Assembly (NCBI RefSeq): GCF_000612505.1
Contig: NZ_CP004078.1
Span: 5,107,001 to 5,171,000 of the forward strand
Source: Paenibacillus sabinae T27
GTDB lineage: Bacteria; Bacillota; Bacilli; Paenibacillales; Paenibacillaceae
Length of the DNA: 64,000 bases
Direction of reading: 5' to 3'
This document shows, in pieces, positions 34,005-43,000 of this stretch. The notes under the pieces were generated by a model, which was not told where the DNA came from, made no database searches, and was given only the letters and a program-made list of their open reading frames with translations. A program made the position numbers and the translations under genes. How positions within the stretch are numbered: the stretch's first letter is position 1; each line of letters opens with the position of its first letter.

Positions 34005-34646
34005 CTATATCATGTCCTTATGTTCAATCTCCCAATGCTTCTTAATGAGCTGCTCCAGCTTCTGCTTATCTTTATTCTTAAAACACTTGATGATTTCTTT
34101 ATGATCTTCATTGAGCTGTGCCGATACGGCGAACAAACGGTCCGTGTCATCGCTTGAATAAACCTGTCTCACGAAGCTGTTCTGCAGCATTTCCAAGGTG
34201 TCGATCAATGTAGCATTATTGCATTTGTTAATGTAGACGTTATGGAACTTCTTTTGGTACTTTTGATAGTCGGAATAATTTTTTTCTGCAATGGACAGGT
34301 CAATAATCTTCGCGAAGTCTTCCATTTGCTCGATATCCTCTTCCGTCATTTGCTCCAAAGCGAGCGCAGCCGCCAAGGCATCCAGCACACCCACAATTTG
34401 AAATACATCCAGCTTCTTCTTGGTGTCCAGATCCTTGACGATAAATCCCCTGCGAGGCAAATATTCAAGCAGATTATCCGAAGCAAGCTGGATCAAAGCT
34501 TCTCTGACAGGGGTGCGGCTGACTTCCAGTTTCTTGCTTAGCGCGACTTCATTAATTTTATGGTTCGGAAGCAGGGTCCCGTTTTGGATTTCTGTTGCAA
34601 TATGGTCATAGACATGATCTTTCAAGGATTGATATCTCTTGGTCAT
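34005..34646 (-). CDS. GntR family regulator with FCD domain
   Basis: The 213-residue protein has the GntR winged helix (VYDHIATEIQNGTLLPNHKINEVALSKKL, then VSRTPVREALIQLASDNLLEYLPRRGFIV) and a helical FCD domain with YQKKFHNVYINKCNNATL. I start at the ATG at 34644-34646 behind AGGGGGC; the frame is open upstream. An AT-rich palindrome related to ATACAATATACAAT lies upstream and similar sites flank the divergent lyase and permease genes, so those are the likely targets. Confidence 0.9.
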   Translation of the reverse strand: MTKRYQSLKDHVYDHIATEIQNGTLLPNHKINEVALSKKLEVSRTPVREALIQLASDNLLEYLPRRGFIVKDLDTKKKLDVFQIVGVLDALAAALALEQMTEEDIEQMEDFAKIIDLSIAEKNYSDYQKYQKKFHNVYINKCNNATLIDTLEMLQNSFVRQVYSSDDTDRLFAVSAQLNEDHKEIIKCFKNKDKQKLEQLIKKHWEIEHKDMI

Positions 34647-34677
34647 AGCCAGCCCCCTACATACGGATATACATTCA

Positions 34678-34698
34678 TTATACAATATATAATATATG
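34678..34698. promoter_or_regulatory. predicted GntR site upstream of the gntR gene
   Basis: TTATACAATATATAATATATG, close to the ATACAATATACAAT sites at 36861-36884 and 37131-37164. Confidence 0.5.
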
Positions 34699-34729
34699 GG
34701 ATGCCATGGCTGTATCGGGTTCCATCCTG

Positions 34730-35635
34730 TCAGCCCAAAGCCTCCGCTTGCACTTTGAGTTCTCTGCTAACCCTTCTTTTATTAGATAGATAAACGCCCA
34801 GAAATACGAGCAGCCCTCCAACCACCTGAATGGACGGAATGGATTGTCCCAGAAATGCGCTGATGATCGCCGTAAACACGGTAATTAAATTGAGATAGAT
34901 GCCGGCACGGCTCGCTCCGATCTTGCTAATCGCTATATTCCAGAACACAAATGATCCTACGGACGGCAAAATACCGATGTAGAGTATTCCGATGATGGCA
35001 GGCTTACCGTGAGGAAGGTGAATCCCATAGAACAGCATAAACGGGATCAACATGAGGATACCGAGTAATACCGACGCCGCCGTTGCCGAAATGGGCGGAA
35101 TCCCTTTCATTTTTCGCCCTAAAATGGAATAAATGGTCCAATTCAGGATGACAAACAGCATGATCAGGTCCCCTTGATTATAGTGGATGCTAAAGATTTG
35201 CCGCAGGTTTCCTTTCGTTAAAATGAGCAGCACGCCAAGCAGCGAGATAAACAGCCCTGCCACGTTGACCAGATTCAGCCTCTCCTTCAAAAAAATGACC
35301 GAGAACAGCACAATCAATGCCGGGTTTAAAGAATTAATCATGGCGGCTTCCAGAGAAGAGGTGTACTTCAGAGCCGTATACAAGAAAAAGTTATATCCTA
35401 TAATTCCAAACACGGCCATGAGCAAAAGATACCTCCACTGCTTCCACACCCTCCTCCAATCCGGACGCTCAATGAGCTGGGCAATCGGGAACAGCAGAAC
35501 GACGGCGATGATCCACCGGGTAAATGTAATTTGCAGCGGGTCCATCTCGGCAACCACATACTTGCCAAATATGTAGTGCCCTCCCCAAAATAAGTTTGCC
35601 GTAACGAGAAATAAAATTACCCAATATTTTTTCAT
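34730..35635 (-). CDS. EamA/DMT family transporter
   Basis: The 301-residue protein has ten predicted membrane helices in two EamA repeats, with FTRWIIAVVLLFP and MINSLNPALIVLFSVIFLKERL as typical segments. The family mostly exports amino acids or other metabolites. It starts 16 bases after the PLP lyase stop with AGAGGGGAG before the ATG, so the two are co-transcribed; the GntR gene follows 83 bases on. Confidence 0.9.
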   Translation of the reverse strand: MKKYWVILFLVTANLFWGGHYIFGKYVVAEMDPLQITFTRWIIAVVLLFPIAQLIERPDWRRVWKQWRYLLLMAVFGIIGYNFFLYTALKYTSSLEAAMINSLNPALIVLFSVIFLKERLNLVNVAGLFISLLGVLLILTKGNLRQIFSIHYNQGDLIMLFVILNWTIYSILGRKMKGIPPISATAASVLLGILMLIPFMLFYGIHLPHGKPAIIGILYIGILPSVGSFVFWNIAISKIGASRAGIYLNLITVFTAIISAFLGQSIPSIQVVGGLLVFLGVYLSNKRRVSRELKVQAEALG

Positions 35636-35651
35636 GAGAATGCTCCCCTCT

Positions 35652-36830
35652 TTAAATCAGGTTTAAGACACTGTCAAACTCAGCGATCAAATCATCAATA
35701 TGCTCAAGTCCTGTCGAAATTCGAATGAAGCTTTTGGCAATGCCTGCTTCTTCCAGTTCTTGGTCATTTAAGTTCCGGTGGGAGGTGATAGCCGGTGAGC
35801 AGACAGAGGTTTTGACACCAGCAAGGCTCGGGACAAATTTAATTCCGACCAAATGATCGATAAAGGTGCGGTAGCTGTCCTCTGCTCCCTTTAAATCAAT
35901 GGTTAACATGCCGCCGAACAACTGATTGTTAAATAGCGAACTCGCCCGGTCGTAGCATGGAGAAGAATTCAGCCCCGGATAGAAAACCTTGTTAATTTTA
36001 GGATGGTTGTTAAAAAAAGTGGCCAGTTTGAGCGCATTGCGGGAATGCTCTTTCATGCGCAACTCCAATGTTTTTAAGCTCCTAATCAGAATCCAGGCAT
36101 CGAACGGACTCATGCAACCTCCGTAAAGCGTACCCACCTTGTCTATGGCCCGAATGGTCTCTTGATCGGAGACGACGATGCCCCCTGTCACATCTCCATG
36201 ACCGCACAAATATTTGGTTGCGCTATAGATCACAATGTCCGCTCCATGGGCCAGAGGCTGACAGACGACAGGCGTGGCGAACGTATTGTCCACCACCATT
36301 TTGGCTCCGTGAATATGAGCAGCTTCTGCCAGCTTACGAAGATCATTCACGTTCATTAACGGGTTGGAGATCGTCTCCGTGTAAACGAGCCGGGTCTTTG
36401 GATTAAAATACCGGTCAATATTCTCGTCTCCAAAATCGACAAAGGTCACATCAATATGAAATTTGCTCAATTGATATTTGAGGAACTCATAGGTCTCTCC
36501 ATATAAAGCATGAGAGGCCAGGACATGGTCTCCTGCTTCAAGATGTGTAATTAGAGTTGAGGTAATGGCAGCCATTCCCGAAGAGAACACAAGCGCGTCT
36601 TCTCCGCCGTCGATGGTGCGCATGACTTCTTTTAGCGCTTCATGAACGGGATTGGTCATCCTCGAATAAATAAAGCCCTCCGCCTCACCCTCGTAAACCT
36701 GATTCAGACTATCTACGTCCTCAAAGGCAAATACCGAACTTAAAGTAAGCGGAATCGTCTCAGGAACGGATAGGGATCTGGGATTGTGATTTCCCAATCG
36801 GGTCAACAGAGTATTCATGTTTCGGTTCAT
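35652..36830 (-). CDS. PLP-dependent trans-sulfuration family enzyme (Cys/Met metabolism)
   Basis: The 392-residue enzyme has the Cys/Met metabolism PLP fold: YSRMTNPV near the N terminus, SSGMAAITSTL, the lysine in SATKYLCGHGDV, and SVGVE-type end IRISTGLEHIDDLI. The segment LYGETYEFLK replaces the LYGCT of classical methionine gamma-lyases, so the missing cysteine argues against that exact activity. Cystathionine or homocysteine lyase/synthase are alternatives. I start at the ATG at 36828-36830 behind GGAGG. It heads the lyase-EamA-GntR run and is divergent from an amino acid permease. Confidence 0.87.
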   Translation of the reverse strand: MNRNMNTLLTRLGNHNPRSLSVPETIPLTLSSVFAFEDVDSLNQVYEGEAEGFIYSRMTNPVHEALKEVMRTIDGGEDALVFSSGMAAITSTLITHLEAGDHVLASHALYGETYEFLKYQLSKFHIDVTFVDFGDENIDRYFNPKTRLVYTETISNPLMNVNDLRKLAEAAHIHGAKMVVDNTFATPVVCQPLAHGADIVIYSATKYLCGHGDVTGGIVVSDQETIRAIDKVGTLYGGCMSPFDAWILIRSLKTLELRMKEHSRNALKLATFFNNHPKINKVFYPGLNSSPCYDRASSLFNNQLFGGMLTIDLKGAEDSYRTFIDHLVGIKFVPSLAGVKTSVCSPAITSHRNLNDQELEEAGIAKSFIRISTGLEHIDDLIAEFDSVLNLI

Positions 36831-36860
36831 TACAAGTCGCCTCCAGGCATCTATTAAGTA

Positions 36861-36884
36861 GTATTGCATATTGTATATTGTATT
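36861..36884. promoter_or_regulatory. predicted GntR site upstream of the PLP enzyme
   Basis: Two overlapping copies of the TATTGTATATTGTATT-type motif stand 31 bases before the enzyme's ATG. The same motif occurs inverted at 37131-37147. Confidence 0.55.
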
Positions 36885-37130
36885 TTTTAAATCCTACCAC
36901 CATGACAAACGATTTGTAAACCTCTTTTCAAAAAGGTACAGAATGAATATATGTGTTACGAAAGATAACGTACAACTATCAAAATCTAATAAAGCATTAG
37001 GTTTTACAGCATTTTTCTTCGGAATAATCATGCTCCAACAGATTTTTCAGCACGAAATAAAGATTTTTTTGTTAGATATTCTGACAAACATATTGTGCAA
37101 TCAATAGAGAAGTGCTATATTTTTTAAAAA
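36885..37130. other. divergent intergenic region
   Basis: AT-rich sequence between the PLP enzyme and the amino acid permease. A 78-codon plus-strand frame is open but shows no ribosome binding site or family features, so I do not call a gene. Promoters for both genes should lie here. Confidence 0.4.
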
Positions 37131-37164
37131 ATACAATATACAATATTAAATGTATTGTATTTTG
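37131..37164. promoter_or_regulatory. predicted GntR sites upstream of the amino acid permease
   Basis: ATACAATATACAATATT (37131-37147) followed by TGTATTGTATTTTG (37151-37164), 28 bases before the permease ATG. Confidence 0.55.
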
Positions 37165-37191
37165 TGGCAAGCTAAAAGAGGAGGCAATAGA

Positions 37192-38616
37192 ATGTCAGAG
37201 ACGAAGAATATAACGGAAAACCAATTGAAACGCACGATGAAAAGCAGGCATTTGTTTATGATTTCGCTTGGCGGTGTAATTGGAACGGGGCTCTTTCTTA
37301 GCTCAGGCTATACCATTAATCAAGCAGGACCCGTAGGTACACTTCTCGCTTACCTGATCGGTTCCGTCATCGTTTATCTCGTCATGCTCTGTCTGGGCGA
37401 ACTCACGGTCAAGATGCCGGTGACCGGCTCCTTTCATACGTACGCCACCAAGTTCATTGGTCCCGGTACGGGGTTCACAATGGCATGGCTGTATTGGCTG
37501 ACGTGGACCGTGGCGCTCGGCTCCGAATTTACGGCAGCCGGTTTAATAATGGAAGGCTGGTTCCCGTCCATTTCTGTATGGGAGTGGAGCGCATTCTTTG
37601 TGGTACTGCTCTTTGCTCTTAATGCCTTTTCCGTCCGATTTTTTGCAGAAACCGAATTTTGGTTCTCCAGTATTAAAGTCATCGCCATTATCTTGTTTAT
37701 CCTTATCGGGGGATTGGCCATGTTCGGGATCATTCCGATGTCCGGAACCAGCGAAGCTCCCTTGTTCACTAATTTAGTCAAAGACGGACTCTTCCCGAAC
37801 GGATTCGGCGCGGTATTCTTGACGATGCTCGCGGTTAACTTCGCCTTTTCAGGCACAGAACTGATTGGTGTCGCTTCCGGCGAAACGGCAAATCCGGAAA
37901 AAGTCATCCCCAAAACCATTCATACCACCCTCATACGGCTTATTATCTTTTTCATGGGCAGTATTACGGTGATCTCGGCCTTAATCCCCTGGAAGGAAGC
38001 CGGAGTTGATCAAAGCCCCTTTGTTCTGGTCTTCAACAGTATAGGAATTCCTTATGCCGGAACGATTATGAATTTTGTTGTTCTAACAGCTATTCTCTCC
38101 TGCGCAAATTCGGGTCTATATGCCGCTACCCGTATGCTCTGGTCCTTATCCAATGAAAAAATGATTTCGGGCGTCTTTGGCAAAGTAAATAAGAAGGGCG
38201 TTCCTATGCCCGCTCTGATTCTTACCGCCTTGGGCGGTGTGCTGTCTCTGATATCCAGTGTGATTCCCGCTCAACAAGTTTATATTATCCTGGTTTCCAT
38301 TTCGGGTCTGGCCGTGGTCATTGTGTGGATGGGCATCGCCGCCTCCCAATTTATGTTCCGCCGGGCTTACCTGAAAGCTGGAAATGATGTGAACGATTTA
38401 AAATTCAAGACGCCGCTATATCCGGTCGTCCCTATTACGGCATTCATTCTATGCTTCCTGTCTTGTGTATTGATCGTGTTCGACCCGGCGCAAAGAGCGG
38501 CATTATTCTATACCATCCCATTCGTTGCTTTATGCTATATTTGCTATTACGTCAAACAAAGCATTCAGAAAAAGAAAATCGGTATCCAGGAAGAGGTTAA
38601 AGAAGTTCGAGTGTAA
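37192..38616 (+). CDS. amino acid permease (APC family)
   Basis: The 474-residue protein has twelve predicted membrane helices and the amino acid-polyamine-organocation pattern: [28 protein letters not shown] first helix, [12 protein letters not shown], and [15 protein letters not shown]. It resembles the AAP/LysP/GabP group. The ATG at 37192 follows AGAGGAGG. Divergent from the PLP lyase and flanked by GntR-type sites, it probably brings in the amino acid that the lyase breaks down. Confidence 0.92.
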   Translation: MSETKNITENQLKRTMKSRHLFMISLGGVIGTGLFLSSGYTINQAGPVGTLLAYLIGSVIVYLVMLCLGELTVKMPVTGSFHTYATKFIGPGTGFTMAWLYWLTWTVALGSEFTAAGLIMEGWFPSISVWEWSAFFVVLLFALNAFSVRFFAETEFWFSSIKVIAIILFILIGGLAMFGIIPMSGTSEAPLFTNLVKDGLFPNGFGAVFLTMLAVNFAFSGTELIGVASGETANPEKVIPKTIHTTLIRLIIFFMGSITVISALIPWKEAGVDQSPFVLVFNSIGIPYAGTIMNFVVLTAILSCANSGLYAATRMLWSLSNEKMISGVFGKVNKKGVPMPALILTALGGVLSLISSVIPAQQVYIILVSISGLAVVIVWMGIAASQFMFRRAYLKAGNDVNDLKFKTPLYPVVPITAFILCFLSCVLIVFDPAQRAALFYTIPFVALCYICYYVKQSIQKKKIGIQEEVKEVRV

Positions 38617-38646
38617 TACGGATAGCCACTCCGATATCATGGATTT

Positions 38647-38690
38647 AAGAACCTTGAGGCCCCGTTAATCTGAGGCCTTAAGGTTCTTCT
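38647..38690. terminator. intrinsic terminator after the permease
   Basis: AAGAACCTTGAGGC and GAGGCCTTAAGGTTCTT form a long stem, followed by CTTGCTT. It probably also ends the germination operon on the other strand. Confidence 0.75.
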
Positions 38691-38737
38691 TGCTTAGGAC
38701 CGAATCACCCCGAAATCCATTGGCTGCCAACCTTGGT

Positions 38738-38962
38738 TCAATCCGCCTTCAATAACGAACCGAGCGGCTCCAGAACCGTTGACAGCCCTTTGGATGGATT
38801 GGGCAAATGGACGTGAAAGGCCGACAATATACTTAGAATCAAGCCCGTTAGAATAAGCACGGCGTACACGATCAGATCCTTGTGCTGTTTCTTTTTGATC
38901 AATTGGGGGATATCCCAGCCGGCCAGCATAACAAACAGCAGGATAATCGCCATAATCTTCAT
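38738..38962 (-). CDS. small two-helix membrane protein of the germination operon (D subunit-like)
   Basis: The 74-residue protein has two membrane segments (MAIILLFVMLAGWDIPQLI; DLIVYAVLILTGLILSILSAF). Small two-helix proteins of about this size occur next to GerA-type operons in Bacillus, where such D proteins modulate germination. It starts two bases after the gerAC-like stop and is the last gene of the B-A-C-D operon. Confidence 0.75.
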   Translation of the reverse strand: MKIMAIILLFVMLAGWDIPQLIKKKQHKDLIVYAVLILTGLILSILSAFHVHLPNPSKGLSTVLEPLGSLLKAD

Positions 38963-38964
38963 GC

Positions 38965-40173
38965 TTATTCTCTCTCCTCTTCCACGGTAATCATCGACTT
39001 ATTGGTCAGACCAGTGTGGACCACCTTCGCATGAGCGTTGACATCCACTTGCAGTTCGGGAAAAACATCATCCCATTTGTCTTTATACTGCCGATTCCAC
39101 GCTTTCGGATAAGCCCGGTATACAGTGTTGCCGAACCCGAAGATGTCGGAATTAAACGTTGTTTGCGCCTTCTCGATTGTGGACTGTATTCTTCTCTTCG
39201 TTTCCAGCTCCAATTCCTGTTCGACATATTGAATGACCTTAGGGTCACTCATATCCAATGGGGAGTTATTTTCATAGACCGTGTTTTCCATATAGATGTC
39301 CGCCTGGATTCGGAGCTTGCCGCCCCGGAGAATTGGTTTGATCTTCGTCGCTTTCCGGACCGCCAAGGCGCTGATATTCCCCCCTCCCTTATCCTTTGGA
39401 ATCTCCACTGTGACAATACTGGACTTCAGCTCATTGCGCAGCCACAGCGCTCCGCGCGTCTCCGCATCATCCAGCCAGCCGACCAGCTTATCTTTGCGGA
39501 ATACGGCTGCACCGGTAATGACCGTGTGCATCTCCTCTCCGGAAGACCCGTCTTTGTTCTCAACCTCGCTTTGTCTTAGCGCCACCTGAGCAGCGATCGG
39601 CTCGCAGCCGTCCGTAAGGAGCATATTAAAAAAGTCTTTTAAGTAGATTCTGATTGCGATATGACGCTTCTCCTCTTCCCTGATTTCCTCGGCCGAAATC
39701 TTCTCCCATTTGGCGTTGATCTTCAAAATATCGGCCGCTCTTCCTTCGCTGAACAGAATGTAACTGCGCAGCCGGGATTCCCGGTACCGTACAAAAAAGT
39801 CAAGCACGGGCGCAACCCCCTCCCGCGCCAGCTCCTCCCCGATGATAATAATTCGGCTATGGGAGAAGAACAATTGGCGGGGAAGCTTCTTCTGCAGCCT
39901 GCGGCAAGCATCCAGCATCGTCACCCCTTTTTCCGACACGACCACGGTTGCTTTTTTTCCATCGCCGCTCCCCGAACCGCCGCTTCCCGAACCGCTGGCC
40001 GGTCCGAGCATGTTCGGAACAGCAATCTGCAGCGTGAGCAGGTACTTCCCGTCCTCCATCTTGTCAATGGCGGAGGCAGTCACAATCGACAAATCGTTCA
40101 ATTCAACCCGGCCCCAGCAGCCGCTTATCGGCAGCATGGCAAGGATCAGCAGCAGCATCCCCAGCTTTCTCAT
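38965..40173 (-). CDS. GerAC/GerKC-type germinant receptor lipoprotein
   Basis: The 402-residue protein has a lipoprotein signal (MRKLGMLLLILAMLPISGCW, lipobox Cys19) followed by GRVELNDLSIVTASAID, the standard GerAC start, and the family ending SDIFGFGNTVYRAYPKAW. It has a Gly/Ser-rich insert near residues 60-72. AAGGAGG before the ATG at 40171-40173 sets the start; the open frame upstream is not used. It is the C subunit, anchored outside the spore inner membrane. Confidence 0.93.
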   Translation of the reverse strand: MRKLGMLLLILAMLPISGCWGRVELNDLSIVTASAIDKMEDGKYLLTLQIAVPNMLGPASGSGSGGSGSGDGKKATVVVSEKGVTMLDACRRLQKKLPRQLFFSHSRIIIIGEELAREGVAPVLDFFVRYRESRLRSYILFSEGRAADILKINAKWEKISAEEIREEEKRHIAIRIYLKDFFNMLLTDGCEPIAAQVALRQSEVENKDGSSGEEMHTVITGAAVFRKDKLVGWLDDAETRGALWLRNELKSSIVTVEIPKDKGGGNISALAVRKATKIKPILRGGKLRIQADIYMENTVYENNSPLDMSDPKVIQYVEQELELETKRRIQSTIEKAQTTFNSDIFGFGNTVYRAYPKAWNRQYKDKWDDVFPELQVDVNAHAKVVHTGLTNKSMITVEEERE

Positions 40174-40199
40174 AAGGCGTCCTCCTTTCCTAAGCACGG

Positions 40200-41735
40200 C
40201 TACCCGCCGCGTCTTGGGGGACGCGGCCGTAGTGATCCTTTCATGCGCCGGGGATTGCTCTTGCCGGTCTCGGTCGAGCGGTTGGTCATCCCCCACCAAG
40301 GTACGCGTAAGAGAACATCCTTCATATCACTGGCATGAAAGGGAGCCAGCGGCGACAGATAAGGAACGCCGAACGAACGCAGGCGCGCCATATGGATCAG
40401 AATAAACAATAAGCCGAGCAGCACGCCATACAGCCCAAGTGTCCCAGCCAGAATCATCATGGGAAACCGCAGCAGCCGGATGGTAATCGCCTGGGAGTAG
40501 CTCGGAATAATGAAGGAGGCGATCCCCGTGATGGAGACGATAATGACCATAGGCGCGGATACAATCCCTGCGCTTACGGAAGCTTCGCCAATAACGAGCG
40601 CCCCGACAATGCTGACCGCTTGTCCAACTGGGCGGGGCAGGCGTACCCCTGCTTCACGCAGCGCCTCAAATGAAATCTCCATCAGCAGCGCTTCGACAAT
40701 GGCCGGAAAGGGAACCGATTCACGGGAAGCGGCGGCGCTGAGCAGCAGAGATGTCGGCAGCATCTCCTGATGAAACGTCAGCAGAGCGATGTACAGCGAC
40801 GGCAGCAGGAGAGCAATGATCAGAAACATATAACGGAGCAGCCGAATGAGCGTCGAGACAACATATCTTTGGTAATAATCCTCGCTGGCCTGCATCATTT
40901 CAAAGAAGGTAACGGGAAGAAACAGGGCAAAGGGAGTGGTGTCAATCAGCACCGCGACTTTGCCTTCCAGCAGGTTGGCCACAATCCGGTCGGGGCGCTC
41001 CGTGTAGTTAATCTGGGGAAAGATAGAGAACGAGCTGTCCTCGATCAGCTCCTCCACATAGCCGCTCTCCAGAATGGCGTCGATGTCGATCCGGTTCAAT
41101 CTCTTCCGGACTTCTTCGATGAGCGCCTCATCCGCGATCCCATCCAGATAGGTAATGGCGACATCGGTCTTCGACAATCGCCCCAGCTGGATACCTTCAA
41201 ACTTCAACTGCGGCGTTCTCAACCTGCGGCGAATTAGAGTGATGTTGGTGACCAGATCTTCCGTAAATCCTTCCCTTGGCCCGCGGATGACGGCTTCGGT
41301 AGCCGGCTCCTCAACCGCCCGCATTCCCCAGCCCCTCGCGCTGATATAGAGAGCCTTGTCCACGCCGTCAATCAGCAGCACCGTATCTCCACGCAGAATA
41401 TGATCTACGACATCTTGAATCTGCCCGCTGGTACTGATCTGCGATGCACTAATAACCTGTTTCCGGAGCAGGCTCTCAAGTCCGGTCAGTGTAAGTCCGG
41501 ATTTCTGCGTCATTTGCTCGCCATATCTCAGCAAAGGCTCCATAATATCCGTATCCACGATGAGGGTATCCACCATGCCATCCAGGAAAACAATGGCCGC
41601 GCCTTGGGAGCCGCCTATTTGAAACTCCCGGAAGATAATGTCGGAGGATCGGTCAAAAATCTTCTTTATCCGGGCTATATCATGTGCAATATTTCCGCTG
41701 ACTGGCTCGTGATTTGGCGGCGTCACTTGGCCCAT
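40200..41735 (-). CDS. GerAA/GerKA-type germinant receptor A subunit
   Basis: The 511-residue protein has the GerAA layout: a soluble N-terminal domain (SSDIIFREFQIGGSQGAAIVFLDGM, then VVDHILRGDTVLLIDG), SYVEELI-type segment, and about five membrane helices from residue 300 on (FPAIVEALLMEISFEALREAG, RLPRPVGQAVSIVGALVIG). GerAA forms channels or sensor parts of the germinant receptor in the spore inner membrane. The ATG at 41733-41735 is only eight bases past the gerAB-like stop. Confidence 0.93.
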   Translation of the reverse strand: MGQVTPPNHEPVSGNIAHDIARIKKIFDRSSDIIFREFQIGGSQGAAIVFLDGMVDTLIVDTDIMEPLLRYGEQMTQKSGLTLTGLESLLRKQVISASQISTSGQIQDVVDHILRGDTVLLIDGVDKALYISARGWGMRAVEEPATEAVIRGPREGFTEDLVTNITLIRRRLRTPQLKFEGIQLGRLSKTDVAITYLDGIADEALIEEVRKRLNRIDIDAILESGYVEELIEDSSFSIFPQINYTERPDRIVANLLEGKVAVLIDTTPFALFLPVTFFEMMQASEDYYQRYVVSTLIRLLRYMFLIIALLLPSLYIALLTFHQEMLPTSLLLSAAASRESVPFPAIVEALLMEISFEALREAGVRLPRPVGQAVSIVGALVIGEASVSAGIVSAPMVIIVSITGIASFIIPSYSQAITIRLLRFPMMILAGTLGLYGVLLGLLFILIHMARLRSFGVPYLSPLAPFHASDMKDVLLRVPWWGMTNRSTETGKSNPRRMKGSLRPRPPRRGG

Positions 41736-41742
41736 TTCCCGT

Positions 41743-42864
41743 TCACCCTTTCTTAAGATGTACTTCTTCTTTTCCCCCATCCAGTTTCCTGATTTTGGCA
41801 ACAATCAACATGAGCAGCGGAAGCAGAATAACAAAAGGCAGAGAGAAGAACGGCCAGATCGTGGTAACGAATACAGCATCCTCAACAAGATTTCCATAGG
41901 CGGCAATAGAGAAAATAAAGATCAAAACGCCCAGGGGATTAACAACGCAGCGGTAATCCGAAAGCCTGCACCACTGGGCCAGCCCGACTGCGGCGCAATA
42001 ATAGAGGATTGCGATCTTCGTAAAGCCCGATGAAATCCAGAGCATCATGCCCAGAGTATCCATGTCCGTCAGGAAGCCCAGCTTTTCGATGTACTTGATA
42101 AGTTCATGAGTCGGATAATTCATTCTGGCAACGATGGATGGACCGAACACCAGAAGACTGATCAGCACACTTATCGTAAGCAAGCTCCCGCCGAATATAA
42201 CCGCCAGGATATAAGATTTCTTGACCTTCCGGATATTGCTGATATTGGGCAGCAGCATCGCGAACACGATCGTCTCGCCAAATGGAAGCGAAGCCACCGA
42301 GGCCGAGCCCTTAATAACCGGAGGTATTCCCTGCCCCAGAAAAGGCAGCAAATAATTCCATTTGTAATCCGTGACCAGCATCAGAACGATAATCATCACG
42401 ATCAGTTCGCGAAAGGGCAAAATCAGCTCATTGACCCGGCCAAGCGGTTCAATTCCTCCCCGGACGGCATAGGCGATTACGGCCAGCAAGGACCCGCTTA
42501 CGATAATGGCGGGTGCCTCCGGCAGCGCGACGGATATGACATAATCGCGAAAGACACCAGTGACGAGCGCCCCCGTGTAACACGGGTACAGCACATACAG
42601 CAGGCCGACAGCTTTTCCAATCCATTTTCCCAGTATGATTTCGCTGTACTCAACAATGCTGCGCTCCGGAAACAGAAGGCCCAGCTTCGTAAATAGAAGA
42701 ACAACCGCTATCCCAATCAGGGTGGCAATAACAATGGTCAGCCAACCGTCCTGTTTGGCAAAGGAAGCCGCACTGGACGGAATGATTACTGCTGAGCTTC
42801 CCATCAGAAATGTAAACATCAGAAAACCGGCCTGCTTGGCACTGATCTTTCCCCGGTCCAGCAT
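41743..42864 (-). CDS. GerAB-type germinant receptor B subunit (spore permease)
   Basis: The 373-residue protein has ten predicted membrane helices and the spore-permease pattern ISAKQAGFLMFTFLMGSSAVIIPSS-type start, IVEYSEIILGKWIGK and GGIEPLGRVNELILPF. The B subunit binds the germinant amino acid or sugar. GAGGGG six bases before the ATG at 42862-42864 sets the start. It is the first gene of the receptor operon on this strand. Confidence 0.93.
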   Translation of the reverse strand: MLDRGKISAKQAGFLMFTFLMGSSAVIIPSSAASFAKQDGWLTIVIATLIGIAVVLLFTKLGLLFPERSIVEYSEIILGKWIGKAVGLLYVLYPCYTGALVTGVFRDYVISVALPEAPAIIVSGSLLAVIAYAVRGGIEPLGRVNELILPFRELIVMIIVLMLVTDYKWNYLLPFLGQGIPPVIKGSASVASLPFGETIVFAMLLPNISNIRKVKKSYILAVIFGGSLLTISVLISLLVFGPSIVARMNYPTHELIKYIEKLGFLTDMDTLGMMLWISSGFTKIAILYYCAAVGLAQWCRLSDYRCVVNPLGVLIFIFSIAAYGNLVEDAVFVTTIWPFFSLPFVILLPLLMLIVAKIRKLDGGKEEVHLKKG

Positions 42865-43000
42865 GATTTGCCCCTCCATTTTCCAAGCATACTTTGCATA
42901 GTTTTCCTACTTGCCGTTAAAATAACCGTTTCTTGCAAGGTTTATTTTCCTCTGAACTGCAAATACTGGGTTTATTATTTTTCACGGGAAAGGACAGGAC

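Noticed and set aside
36871..37107. 78-codon plus-strand frame in the divergent gap
   Set aside because: No ribosome binding site, AT-rich, and it would sit over the promoters of the lyase and permease genes.
42865..43000. Forespore (sigma G) promoters between the two GerAB genes
   Set aside because: TGCATA and CATACT-like words occur but not with proper spacing in either direction, so I do not claim them.
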